Assembly (NCBI RefSeq): GCF_000184345.1
Contig: NC_017583.1
Location: 1,984,001-2,048,000, forward strand
DNA from: Spirochaeta thermophila DSM 6578
GTDB taxonomy: Bacteria > Spirochaetota > Spirochaetia > Winmispirales > Winmispiraceae
Direction of reading: 5' to 3'
Length of the DNA stretch: 64,000 nt
Made by a program: the position numbers and the translations under genes. Shown here piece after piece: positions 25,969 through 34,264 of this stretch. The notes beneath the pieces were generated by a model. The model had not been told where the DNA came from and did not search any database. It saw only the letters and a program-made list of their open reading frames with translations. Within the stretch, counting starts at the first letter, position 1, and every line of letters starts with the position of its first letter.

Positions 25969-28341
25969 CTAGAGGATACTGGTATCGCGCTTCTTCCGGG
26001 CCTCGCGCTCCTCCTTGAGACCCAGTTCCAGAAGCTGAGGGACGTCGATGATGAGGGAGACGGTGCCTTCACCCGTGATATTGGCCCCCGCGATGCCGGG
26101 CGTATTCACGAAGTGATCCCTGAGAGGCTTGATCACCACGTCCTCCTCTCCCAGGATGCCATCCACCACGATCCCCATCTTACGTTCCCCGCTTCCCACG
26201 ATGACCACGAAGAAATACTCCTTCTCCTCATCCGTGGGGATTTTGAAGAGACGGTTCAACCTGAGGAGGGAGACCACCTCCTCCCGTACGTCGAAGACCT
26301 CATACCCGTCGATATATCGGATGTCCGAAGGACGTATCCTGTGGCAGTCCACCACCGAGGTGATGGGGATGGCGTAGCGTTCGCCACCCACCTGCACCAG
26401 GAGCCCCTGTATGATAGCGAGGGTGAGGGGGAGCTTGATGGTGAACCGGGTACCCTTTCCCTGCTCCGACCAGACCGAGATGGACCCGTTGAGCTTCTCG
26501 ATCTGCCGCTTCACCACGTCGAGCCCCACGCCCCGGCCCGAGAGATCGGTGACCGACCGTGCCGTCGAGAAACCGGGCTCGAAGATGAGGTTGAAGGCCT
26601 CCACCTGGGAGAGGATCTTGTTAGGATGGATGAGTCCCCGTTCCACCGCACGTTTCCGCACCGCCTCTACGTCTATCCCCCGTCCATCGTCGATGATCTC
26701 TATCACGATGAGATTGCCTTCGTTCCGCGCCCTGAGGACGATAGTACCCTCTTCCGGCTTCCCCGCCTTTTTCCGCTCTCCGGGGCCCTCTATACCGTGG
26801 TCGACCGAGTTCCGCACACAGTGGATGAGAGGATCGAGGAGATCCTCGATCACCGACTTGTCGAGCTCGGTCTCCTGCCCCTCGATGATGAGATTGATCT
26901 TCTTCTTGAGCGACCGTGAGAGATCCCTGACCAACCTCGGGAAACGCGCGAAGATCTGCGAGATGGGGACCATGCGGATACGCATCACCGCTTCCTGCAT
27001 CTCTCCGGTGATACGGTTGAGCTGCTGGGTCGCCTCACGATACTTGTTCAATATCCCTTTGAACGAGGCCTCCACCGGATCGAACATCTCGAAGAGTTCA
27101 CCGTACTGCTCCTGGAGCATCCGCCGCACCTGTTTCTCGGAGACATCCTGCTCCACCATCATACGTGCGAGCTCGGGGATCACGTCCATGAGGCCTCTGA
27201 GTTTCTCGCCGAAGAGCGACTGGAGGGTCTGGAACTGGGTGAACGTCTCTCCGAACTGGACGGAAATCTGATTGAACGTGGCCTTGTTGATGACCGCCTC
27301 GCTCACGAGATTGAGGAGGGCGTCCACCCTCCCGCTGTCGACCCGGAGAATGGACGTGGCCACCGACTTCTCGCGCACAGGAGCAGCGGGTGCCTTCTTC
27401 GGGAGCTCGGGGAGCGGCCCCTCCTCCTCTTCGGCCGGAACGGGACCCACCTCTTCTCCCCCGCTCTCTGCTCCTTCCTCCACGCCCTCGGGCTCCCCGC
27501 CTCTCCCTTGTGCCTCTTCCCCCTCCTCGGGGAGGCTCACCCGCTCCACTTTCACGTCCTTCGCCACGTCACTCGGGAAGACGATACGGGAGAGGAGCTC
27601 CTCCTCCGAAAGGGAAGAGGCCACGTAGTACACCACCACCGGGAAGAACTCGTCCTCGTAGAGCTTCTCGAAGGGAGGATCCGTCCTGAGGACCGCCCCC
27701 AGATCCTTGAGCAGGGCGAAGCCCTGGATCCCTCCCACCGTGTTCATCACATTCGACTCGTCGAACGTGACCTGCACCCTGTAGACGGTGTGCCTCGACG
27801 GGGCCGCCTCGAAGAGCTCGCGTATCTCCTCTTCCGAGAGGCTCTCTCCTCCGGTGGAAGCGGCCTTGCCTCTGGAGGGAGCGCCTTTCCGGGACGATCC
27901 GGCTTTCTTTCCTGATGCAGGGGGTTCCGCAGGCGGGTGTGCTCCGGCTCCCTGGAGGGCCTTGAGGCGTTCCAGCAGAGCAGAGACATCCTCTCGGTAC
28001 ACGTCTCCCGCTTCTCTCGCCCCGAGCATGGCCTTGAGCACGTCGAGCGAGGAGAGAAGCAGGTCCACGATCTCCGAGGAGACCTTCACCGTGCCGCTTC
28101 GGATCTCATCCAGGGCATCCTCGAGGGCGTGTGTGAATTCCGCGAGTTCCTCCATCTGGACGGTCCCCGCTCCCCCCTTCAAGGTATGGGCCGCCCTGAA
28201 GATCTCGTCTACGGCCTCGGAGTTGCCCGGATCCTGTTCCAGCACCAGCAGGTTCTGCTCCATGAGCTCCACCTGCTGGTAGGCCTCTGCAAAGAAATCT
28301 TTGAGAAGCTCTTCATTGTGAGGGTCAAGATAGTCGCTCAT
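25969..28341 (-). CDS. cheA: Chemotaxis histidine kinase CheA
   Basis: 790 residues. P1 Hpt domain with phospho-H52 (AAHTLKGGAGT). P2-like CheY-binding domain (~185-280). A Glu/Pro-rich linker leads to the P3 dimerisation domain. P4 ATPase has the N box CVRNSVDHGIE and G boxes DDGRGID and DLSGRGVGLDVVK. P5 is a CheW-like domain at the C-terminus. First gene of cheA-cheW/R-cheX-cheY-tRNA-Val. The ATG has GAAGGAG upstream; a TTGACT and TATAAA lie in the 50-bp gap to the GH3 gene, but their spacing (14 bp) is poor. Confidence 0.96.
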   Translation of the reverse strand: MSDYLDPHNEELLKDFFAEAYQQVELMEQNLLVLEQDPGNSEAVDEIFRAAHTLKGGAGTVQMEELAEFTHALEDALDEIRSGTVKVSSEIVDLLLSSLDVLKAMLGAREAGDVYREDVSALLERLKALQGAGAHPPAEPPASGKKAGSSRKGAPSRGKAASTGGESLSEEEIRELFEAAPSRHTVYRVQVTFDESNVMNTVGGIQGFALLKDLGAVLRTDPPFEKLYEDEFFPVVVYYVASSLSEEELLSRIVFPSDVAKDVKVERVSLPEEGEEAQGRGGEPEGVEEGAESGGEEVGPVPAEEEEGPLPELPKKAPAAPVREKSVATSILRVDSGRVDALLNLVSEAVINKATFNQISVQFGETFTQFQTLQSLFGEKLRGLMDVIPELARMMVEQDVSEKQVRRMLQEQYGELFEMFDPVEASFKGILNKYREATQQLNRITGEMQEAVMRIRMVPISQIFARFPRLVRDLSRSLKKKINLIIEGQETELDKSVIEDLLDPLIHCVRNSVDHGIEGPGERKKAGKPEEGTIVLRARNEGNLIVIEIIDDGRGIDVEAVRKRAVERGLIHPNKILSQVEAFNLIFEPGFSTARSVTDLSGRGVGLDVVKRQIEKLNGSISVWSEQGKGTRFTIKLPLTLAIIQGLLVQVGGERYAIPITSVVDCHRIRPSDIRYIDGYEVFDVREEVVSLLRLNRLFKIPTDEEKEYFFVVIVGSGERKMGIVVDGILGEEDVVIKPLRDHFVNTPGIAGANITGEGTVSLIIDVPQLLELGLKEEREARKKRDTSIL

Positions 28342-28392
28342 TGTCTCCTTCTATCTTTATATAAACCTCCCTATAAGTCAAGCTGAAAACGC

Positions 28393-30240
28393 TCAGTAGG
28401 AAAGGCCGTATCCATAAGGAAACAGGGCCTTTTCCGGGTGATGCCCACTCTCCTCGATGGTGAGAGGGAGCACCTCCATGCTCCTGGGCCAGACGAAGGG
28501 TAGCTTTCCCGTGGGCGCATAGTCCCCGAAGAGGACATCGGCGATCCCATCCCCTTCGGTACCCGGCAGCCACACCGCGAGGAGCGCGTCCATGGAGTCG
28601 AGCAGATCGGTGATAATGCGGGGTCTGCCGCTCACGAGAACCACGACCACCGGCAGGCCGGTCTGCGAGGCATGGATGATGAGTTCCGCGTCCTCCCTGG
28701 TGAGCGAGAGATCCTGTCTGTCGCCGTACATCTCGGCATAGGGCGTCTCTCCCACCACCACGATGATCACATCGGCCTTCACCTGCGCGAGCTGCGAGGC
28801 CCGCCGTACGTGCGTCACGAGGGAAGGATCGCTCACGGCCTTCCTGATCGCCTCCAGGATGGTCGTCCCCTCGGTGACCCTCCCCCGCTTCCCCTGCCAG
28901 GTGATGGTCCACCCACCGCACTGGACTCCCAGATCGTCGGCCTTGTCACCGAGCACGAGGATACGCGTACCTTCCTTCTTCAAGGGAAGGACCCCTCCAT
29001 CGTTCTTGAGAAGGACCACCGATTTTCGGACCGCCTCACGGGCGAGGGCGCGATGGGGCTCGCTCCCCACCATGGAGAAATCCACGTCCTCCTGTATGGG
29101 ACGTTCGAAGAGTCCGAGACGGAACTTGGTGAGGAGGATACGGTACACGGCTTCGTCTATGCGCTTCCGCGATACGACCCCCTCCTCCACCAGCGACTTC
29201 ACCGCCGCCACGAATCCCCGGTAGTCGTCGGGTATCATGATCATGTCCACCCCCGCGTTGATCACCGTGGCGAGCTTCTCCTCGAGCGAACCCGGCAGTT
29301 CGGTGTGGGCCGCCCAGTCGGAGACGATGAGTCCGTCGAACCCGAGTTCTCCTCTGAGCACACCCTGGATGAGGTCGCGGTTGGCGTGCATCTTCACCCC
29401 GTTGATGCTCGAGAAGCTCACCATCACCGATCCCACACCCGCCTTCACCGCCTCCACATAGGGACGAAGGTGCACCTTCCTCAGCTCCTCCTCGGTGAGC
29501 CGTGCATCACCCCTGTCCTTCCCTCCTGTGGTCCCGCCGTCTGCCACGAAGTGCTTGGCCGTCGCGAGGATGGTATCTGGCCGGGCGAGGCTCTCCGGAG
29601 CAGGTACGCCCTGGAACCCCCGAATGAGCGCCGCTCCCAGCCGAGCCACGAGCTCCGGATCCTCGCCGAACCCCTCGTACGTCCTTCCCCATCGTTCGTC
29701 CTGGGGGACCGTGACACAGGGGGCGAAGGTCCAGTGGATACCCGTGGCCACCACCTCCTCTGCCACCGCCCGGCCGATCCGCTCGACGAGCTCTGGATCC
29801 CCGGTGGCCCCCAGCCCTATATTGTGGGGAAAGATCACTGCACCGTGGACATTGTTGTGACCATGCACCGCATCGATGCCGTAGAGTATGGGAATACCCA
29901 GACGGGTACCGAGGGCCTCTCTCTGGAAGCCGTCCACCATCTCCTTCCACGACTCGGGGGTATTCCGCCGCGGCGCAGAACCTCCCCCGCTCAGGATGGC
30001 TCCCAGGCCGTACTCGGCGATGTCGTGTGGGCTCTTGAGATACCCCCTGTCGACCATGGCCATCTGACCGATCTTCTCCTCAATCGTCATGTAGGAGAGG
30101 AGGTCCCGCGCGCGTTCCTCGGGAGAGAGGGACGAGTCCCTGAACCTGCCTCGTGAAGGATCACCCTTCACCCCACATCCCCATGTGGGAAAGAGAAGAA
30201 ACACGATCATGAGCAACCAGACCGGCTTGTGGTTTTTCAT
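28393..30240 (-). CDS. Glycoside hydrolase family 3 beta-glucosidase lipoprotein
   Basis: 615 residues with lipobox PTWGC (C22), so membrane-anchored outside the cytoplasm. GH3 N-terminal barrel: GIPILYGIDAVHGHNN, ATAKHFVADGGTTGG, and the nucleophile aspartate in FDGLIVSDW (~305). The C-terminal alpha/beta domain runs to PFPYGYGLSY-type ending (FPYGYGLSY at the very end). Closest in pattern to exo-beta-1,4/1,3-glucosidases such as ExoP or barley ExoI; it lacks a fibronectin-III tail. It lies directly downstream of the oligosaccharide transporter, separated by a terminator, suggesting it trims cello- or other beta-gluco-oligosaccharides for uptake. Confidence 0.9.
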   Translation of the reverse strand: MKNHKPVWLLMIVFLLFPTWGCGVKGDPSRGRFRDSSLSPEERARDLLSYMTIEEKIGQMAMVDRGYLKSPHDIAEYGLGAILSGGGSAPRRNTPESWKEMVDGFQREALGTRLGIPILYGIDAVHGHNNVHGAVIFPHNIGLGATGDPELVERIGRAVAEEVVATGIHWTFAPCVTVPQDERWGRTYEGFGEDPELVARLGAALIRGFQGVPAPESLARPDTILATAKHFVADGGTTGGKDRGDARLTEEELRKVHLRPYVEAVKAGVGSVMVSFSSINGVKMHANRDLIQGVLRGELGFDGLIVSDWAAHTELPGSLEEKLATVINAGVDMIMIPDDYRGFVAAVKSLVEEGVVSRKRIDEAVYRILLTKFRLGLFERPIQEDVDFSMVGSEPHRALAREAVRKSVVLLKNDGGVLPLKKEGTRILVLGDKADDLGVQCGGWTITWQGKRGRVTEGTTILEAIRKAVSDPSLVTHVRRASQLAQVKADVIIVVVGETPYAEMYGDRQDLSLTREDAELIIHASQTGLPVVVVLVSGRPRIITDLLDSMDALLAVWLPGTEGDGIADVLFGDYAPTGKLPFVWPRSMEVLPLTIEESGHHPEKALFPYGYGLSY

Positions 30241-30283
30241 TTTCCCCTCCTCTTTGCTGTGTTATCGTTACCAACCGTCTCAC

Positions 30284-30312
30284 AAAAGAGGGAGGGCATG
30301 CAACCCTCCCTC
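30284..30312 (-). terminator. Terminator after the ABC transporter operon
   Basis: GAGGGAGGG/CCCTCCCTC stem with 7-nt loop, then TTTTGTG on the minus strand. Read-through would reach the GH3 gene, 44 bp away. Confidence 0.8.
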
Positions 30313-30317
30313 GTCGC

Positions 30318-31271
30318 TCAGCCATCCTTTTCGTCGTAGTACTTCCAGCACGCCACCCAGTGGTCCTCGTCCTTTCGATGAAGGGGTGGAGTCTCCACTC
30401 GGCAACGGTCCTCCGCCACGGGACACCGGCCGTAGTAGGGACACCCCAGAGTCCCGTCACCCACCTGCTCCTTGAGGCGGATCTCCACCTCCTCCCATTT
30501 TTCATCCAATCTGGGTACAGCGGCCATGAGCATCTTGGTATAGGGATGGAGCGTGTCGTGGTAGACCTTCTCGGTGGAGCCCATCTCCACCACCCTCCCC
30601 TTGTACATGATCACCGCCTTGTCACCTATGTAGTACCCCAGGGCGAGATCGTGCGTGATGAAGAGGACCGAAAGCCCCCGCGCCTTGAGATCGCCTATGA
30701 GGTTGAGCACGTCCACGCGGGTAGAGGCATCCAGCATGCTGATGATCTCGTCCGCCACCAGGAACTTCACGTCGAGGAGCAGGGCCCGGGCGATGAGGAA
30801 CCGCTGGAGCTGGCCCCCGCTCAGCTGATGGGGGTACTTGTTGAGTACGTCGGGAGGGTTGAGGCCCACCGCGCGGAGGGCACCCTCGACCTTCTCCTTC
30901 CATTCGGAGGCGGAGGTTGAAGGGTAGAATTCCTCCTTCACCAGGCTGAAGATACGATCCGCTTTGAAGATGGGGTTGTACGAACTGAAGGGATCCTGGA
31001 AGACCCCCTGTACGTAGCGATAGTACTCCTTGAGCGACGCCCCCTTGAGGAGCGAGATGTCCTGGCCGTCGAAGAGGATCTTTCCCTCCGAAATCCCTAT
31101 CAGCCTGAGGATCATCTTCCCGATGGTGGTCTTCCCGCTTCCGCTCTCCCCGATGAGCGAGACCACCTCTCCGTCCGCGATATCGAAGCTCACATCGTCC
31201 ACCGCCCTCAGGGTCTTCCGCCCGAAGGCCCCTATCCTGTAGATCTTCGAGACATGCTGCAGTTCAAGCAT
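30318..31271 (-). CDS. Oligosaccharide/oligopeptide ABC transporter ATPase, OppF type
   Basis: 317 residues: Walker A GESGSGKTT (~41), Q loop, signature LSGGQLQRF (~153), Walker B VADEI-S-MLD. The C-terminal OppF/DppF extension has the cysteine cluster GCPYYGRCPVAEDRC. It powers import with the neighbouring OppD. Note aspartate/glutamate in ADEIISMLDAST as in active ATPases. It starts inside the OppD stop region (8-bp overlap). Confidence 0.92.
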   Translation of the reverse strand: MLELQHVSKIYRIGAFGRKTLRAVDDVSFDIADGEVVSLIGESGSGKTTIGKMILRLIGISEGKILFDGQDISLLKGASLKEYYRYVQGVFQDPFSSYNPIFKADRIFSLVKEEFYPSTSASEWKEKVEGALRAVGLNPPDVLNKYPHQLSGGQLQRFLIARALLLDVKFLVADEIISMLDASTRVDVLNLIGDLKARGLSVLFITHDLALGYYIGDKAVIMYKGRVVEMGSTEKVYHDTLHPYTKMLMAAVPRLDEKWEEVEIRLKEQVGDGTLGCPYYGRCPVAEDRCRVETPPLHRKDEDHWVACWKYYDEKDG

Positions 31272-32226
31272 CGCTCCCTACCTCCTTCCAGCAGGATACC
31301 CAGTGTCCTTTTTCCACTTCGATCACGGGTGGTTCCTCCACACACCGTTCGTGGGCGAACGGGCACCTGTCCCTGAATCTGCATCCCCGGGGGGGATCGA
31401 GGAGGAGGGGCGGCTTGCCCGGTATTCCCTTGAGCCGCTTCTCGCCGAACTTCACCCCTATCTCGGGGAGCGACGAGATGAGCATCTGGGTATAGGGATG
31501 CCGAGGCTCCCGGATGAGCGTGGAGGTGGGGGCCCGCTCGGCGAACTTGCCCGCGTACATCACCATGATGCTGTCGGCGATCTGGTAGAGGATCGAGACG
31601 TCATGGGTGATGACGATCATCGACTTCACGAACTCCCTGTTGCGGAACTCCACCAGCATCTCGGCGATCGCCTTCTGGGTGGAGACGTCGAGGGCCGAGG
31701 TGATCTCGTCGGCAATGAGGACCGAGGGGTTCAGGAGGGTGGAGATCACCATCACCATCCGCTGCTTCATCCCACCGGAAAGTTCGATGGGGTACATGTC
31801 GAGCACCTTCTCGGGCAGCTCCACGAGCTCGAGACGGCGTGTGAGCTCGGGGAGCAGGGCTTCGAAATTCTCCCCCTTCGCCTCGAGGATCTCGGCGATC
31901 ATCCGACCGATCTTCCTCGTGGGATTCATCGCATTCATGGCATACTGCGGCACGGTGGAGATGGTGCGGTACCGATATTCGTTCATCCTCTCGAAGTCCC
32001 ATATGGGAAGCTCGTCCCCGTCCACGGTGACCGAGCCCTCCACATAGCGCATGGGCGGCTTGAGGAGCACCAGACTGTTGCCGAGCGTGGACTTTCCGCA
32101 CCCCGACTCCCCCGCGAGCCCCATGATCTCTCCATCTCCTATGGTGAAGGTGACCCCGTCGAGGGCCTTCACATCACCCCGGAGGGTCTGATAGTACACC
32201 CTGAGATTCTCTATCTGTAGACTCAT
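31264..32226 (-). CDS. Oligosaccharide/oligopeptide ABC transporter ATPase, OppD type
   Basis: 320 residues: Walker A GESGCGKST, signature LSGGMKQRM, Walker B LIADEITSALDVST, switch THD. The C-terminal cysteine motif GCRFRDRCPFAHERC is typical of OppD/DppD. It starts 3 bp after the oppC stop and overlaps oppF by 8 bp. Together with the sugar-type binding protein upstream, it most likely energises oligosaccharide import, as for related Thermotoga systems. Confidence 0.93.
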   Translation of the reverse strand: MSLQIENLRVYYQTLRGDVKALDGVTFTIGDGEIMGLAGESGCGKSTLGNSLVLLKPPMRYVEGSVTVDGDELPIWDFERMNEYRYRTISTVPQYAMNAMNPTRKIGRMIAEILEAKGENFEALLPELTRRLELVELPEKVLDMYPIELSGGMKQRMVMVISTLLNPSVLIADEITSALDVSTQKAIAEMLVEFRNREFVKSMIVITHDVSILYQIADSIMVMYAGKFAERAPTSTLIREPRHPYTQMLISSLPEIGVKFGEKRLKGIPGKPPLLLDPPRGCRFRDRCPFAHERCVEEPPVIEVEKGHWVSCWKEVGSDA

Positions 32227-32229
32227 GCC

Positions 32230-33147
32230 TCACATCTCCCTGAGTTTGGGGTTGAAGACCTCGTCGAGCCCTACGTTCGTGATGTAGAGGGCCCCCACTA
32301 TGGCGGCGATCGCGAGCCCGGGCGGCACGAACCACCACCACACACCGAGCTGGAGCGCGCTCCAGAGCACCGCGTTGTTCATCATGAGTCCCAGGGACAT
32401 GGCGTTGGTGGGGCCGAGACCGATGAAGTCGAGAGTCGCCGCATTGAGTATGGCACCACCGAACTGGAGGATGAACGTCATGAAGAGGTATGACATCATG
32501 TTGGGGGCGATCTCGGTGAGGATGATCTTCCCCGAACGCATCCCCGTGATCCGCGCGAGGTCCACGAACTCCCTGGCCCTCAGGGAGAAGGTCTGTGCCC
32601 TGATGGCGCGTGCCGCCCACGGCCACGCGGTGAACCCTATGAAGAGGGCCTCGCTGAAGATACTCCGCACCTTGAGGTAGGCCGCAATGATGAGAAGGAG
32701 GGCGAAGGTGGGAATCACGATCACGATGTTGGTCAACATGTTGAGGGCCTCATCGACGACTCCGCCCCTGTATCCCGCGACGAATCCTATGAGCATACCG
32801 ATGAGGGTACCGAGACCTCCTCCAAGGAGGCCCACGATGAACACGGGTCTCAGGCCGTAGACGAACTGGCTGTACACATCCTGGCCGAAGGTGGTGGTCC
32901 CGAACCAATACTCCGCGTTCGGAGGCTGGTTCGGAGGCCCCACGTACTCGTTCGGATCGTACTTCGCAAAGAGAGGCCCCACGAGGGCCACGAGGAGGAA
33001 GAACCCCACGATGGCCACCCCTATCCTCACCCGCGTGTTCCTCCATGCGAAGAACAGGAGCTCCCTGAAGGACGACATCTGAGGCTTGACCTCCTGGGGA
33101 GGTTCTGCCCCTTGTTGTACCTCGTGAATCATTTCCCTGTCACTCAT
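32230..33147 (-). CDS. ABC transporter permease, OppC type
   Basis: 305 residues from the ATG at 33147, overlapping oppB by 4 bp. The frame is open far upstream, but that is a shadow of oppB. A hydrophilic N-terminus (~1-35) is followed by six membrane helices. The EAA loop (AREFVDLARITGMRSGKIILTEIAPN, ~205-230) contacts the ATPases. The periplasmic segment has the OppC-type FGTTTFGQDVYSQFVYGLR. Confidence 0.93.
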   Translation of the reverse strand: MSDREMIHEVQQGAEPPQEVKPQMSSFRELLFFAWRNTRVRIGVAIVGFFLLVALVGPLFAKYDPNEYVGPPNQPPNAEYWFGTTTFGQDVYSQFVYGLRPVFIVGLLGGGLGTLIGMLIGFVAGYRGGVVDEALNMLTNIVIVIPTFALLLIIAAYLKVRSIFSEALFIGFTAWPWAARAIRAQTFSLRAREFVDLARITGMRSGKIILTEIAPNMMSYLFMTFILQFGGAILNAATLDFIGLGPTNAMSLGLMMNNAVLWSALQLGVWWWFVPPGLAIAAIVGALYITNVGLDEVFNPKLREM

Positions 33148-34136
33148 GCCGACTCTCCTGTAAGTCCGTAACGGGTTCTCGGATCGATGAGGATGTAGAT
33201 CACGTCGATGAAGAAGTTCGCGAGAAGCACCCCGATGATGATGAAAAGAAAACATCCCTGGAGGAGGAAGTAGTCCTTGTTCTGAATGGCGGCCAGGATC
33301 TGATACCCTATGCCGGGATAGGAGAAGACCTGCTCGGTCACGAGGGCTCCCGCGACGATCGTCCCCAACTGGAGGGCGAGCCCGGTCACCTGGGGCAGGA
33401 TGGCGTTCCGGAAGGCATACCGACGGATGAGCCTCCGGGGTGCACCCAGGGCCTCGAGATAGCGCGAGTAGTCCGCCTCCAACTCGTAGATGATCATGTT
33501 CCGCATGCCTATGGCCCATCCCCCGAACATCACCAGGAAGAGAGAGGCGAAGGGCAGGAACCAGTGCCAGAGGAGATCGAGGAAGAATCGCACCGAGAGA
33601 TGCGGCACCAGACCGAAGCTGTAGGCCCCGGCGATGGGAAAGACCCCGAAGGCCGTGCCGAGCACCCAGGCGAGGATGATCGCCATCCACATGTAGGGAG
33701 TGGCCGTGAGGAAGTACCCCACCGGCAGCAAGGTGTTGTCGAGCCGCTTCCGCCTGGCGGCGAAGGCCCCGAACTTGTTCCCCGCCCACCAACTCAAGAG
33801 CACGGCGGGAAGGAGGAGTGCGATGTCATAGGGCACGGCCTCCATGATGACCTTCATCACCGGCGTGGGAAACCGGTAGATGCTGATCCCAAGATCACCC
33901 CTGAAGACCGCCCCCCAGAAATTGAGATACTGTTTCCACAGGGGCAGATCGAGCCCGAAGGCCTGAGTGTAGTGACTGTAGATGATCTTGTACGCATCGG
34001 GCCTGAGCTGGGCCCTCGCGAGCATCGACTGTATGGGATCCCCCGGCATGAAGCGGGGAATGAGCCAGTCGATGGTGACGGCCACGAAAAACGTGAGGAG
34101 ATAGACACCTATCTTCCGGATGAAGTAGCGTTTCAC
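33144..34136 (-). CDS. ABC transporter permease, OppB type
   Basis: 330 residues: N-terminal helix, a long periplasmic segment with FMPGDPIQSML and DLGISIYRFPTPV, then five helices. The EAA loop is DYSRYLEALGAPRRLIRRYAFRNAILP. First of four genes (permease B, C, ATPase D, F) overlapping by 4-8 bp or nearly touching. The binding-protein gene lies 128 bp upstream, with a hairpin between that should reduce permease relative to binding-protein expression. Confidence 0.93.
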   Translation of the reverse strand: MKRYFIRKIGVYLLTFFVAVTIDWLIPRFMPGDPIQSMLARAQLRPDAYKIIYSHYTQAFGLDLPLWKQYLNFWGAVFRGDLGISIYRFPTPVMKVIMEAVPYDIALLLPAVLLSWWAGNKFGAFAARRKRLDNTLLPVGYFLTATPYMWMAIILAWVLGTAFGVFPIAGAYSFGLVPHLSVRFFLDLLWHWFLPFASLFLVMFGGWAIGMRNMIIYELEADYSRYLEALGAPRRLIRRYAFRNAILPQVTGLALQLGTIVAGALVTEQVFSYPGIGYQILAAIQNKDYFLLQGCFLFIIIGVLLANFFIDVIYILIDPRTRYGLTGESA

Positions 34137-34231
34137 GTATCCTCCTGAGCTTGTTGATACCCTCTTGTTCCATTATAACGCCCGAATCCGATCCGTAAAG
34201 ACTTTTTGCACTGGAATTGAGGGGGAGAAGA

Positions 34232-34256
34232 AGGCCCTCCCCCCTGGGGAGGGCCT
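34232..34256 (-). terminator. Attenuating hairpin between binding-protein and permease genes
   Basis: Perfect 11-bp stem AGGCCCTCCCC/GGGGAGGGCCT with a 3-nt loop, followed on the minus strand by TCTTCTCC. The weak T-tract fits partial termination or a 3'-end stabiliser. Confidence 0.65.
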
Positions 34257-34264
34257 CGACGTGC

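Noticed and set aside
24274-26919. 881-codon open frame antisense to cheA, cheW/R and cheX
   Set aside because: It mirrors three well-defined chemotaxis genes on the other strand and has no recognisable domains.
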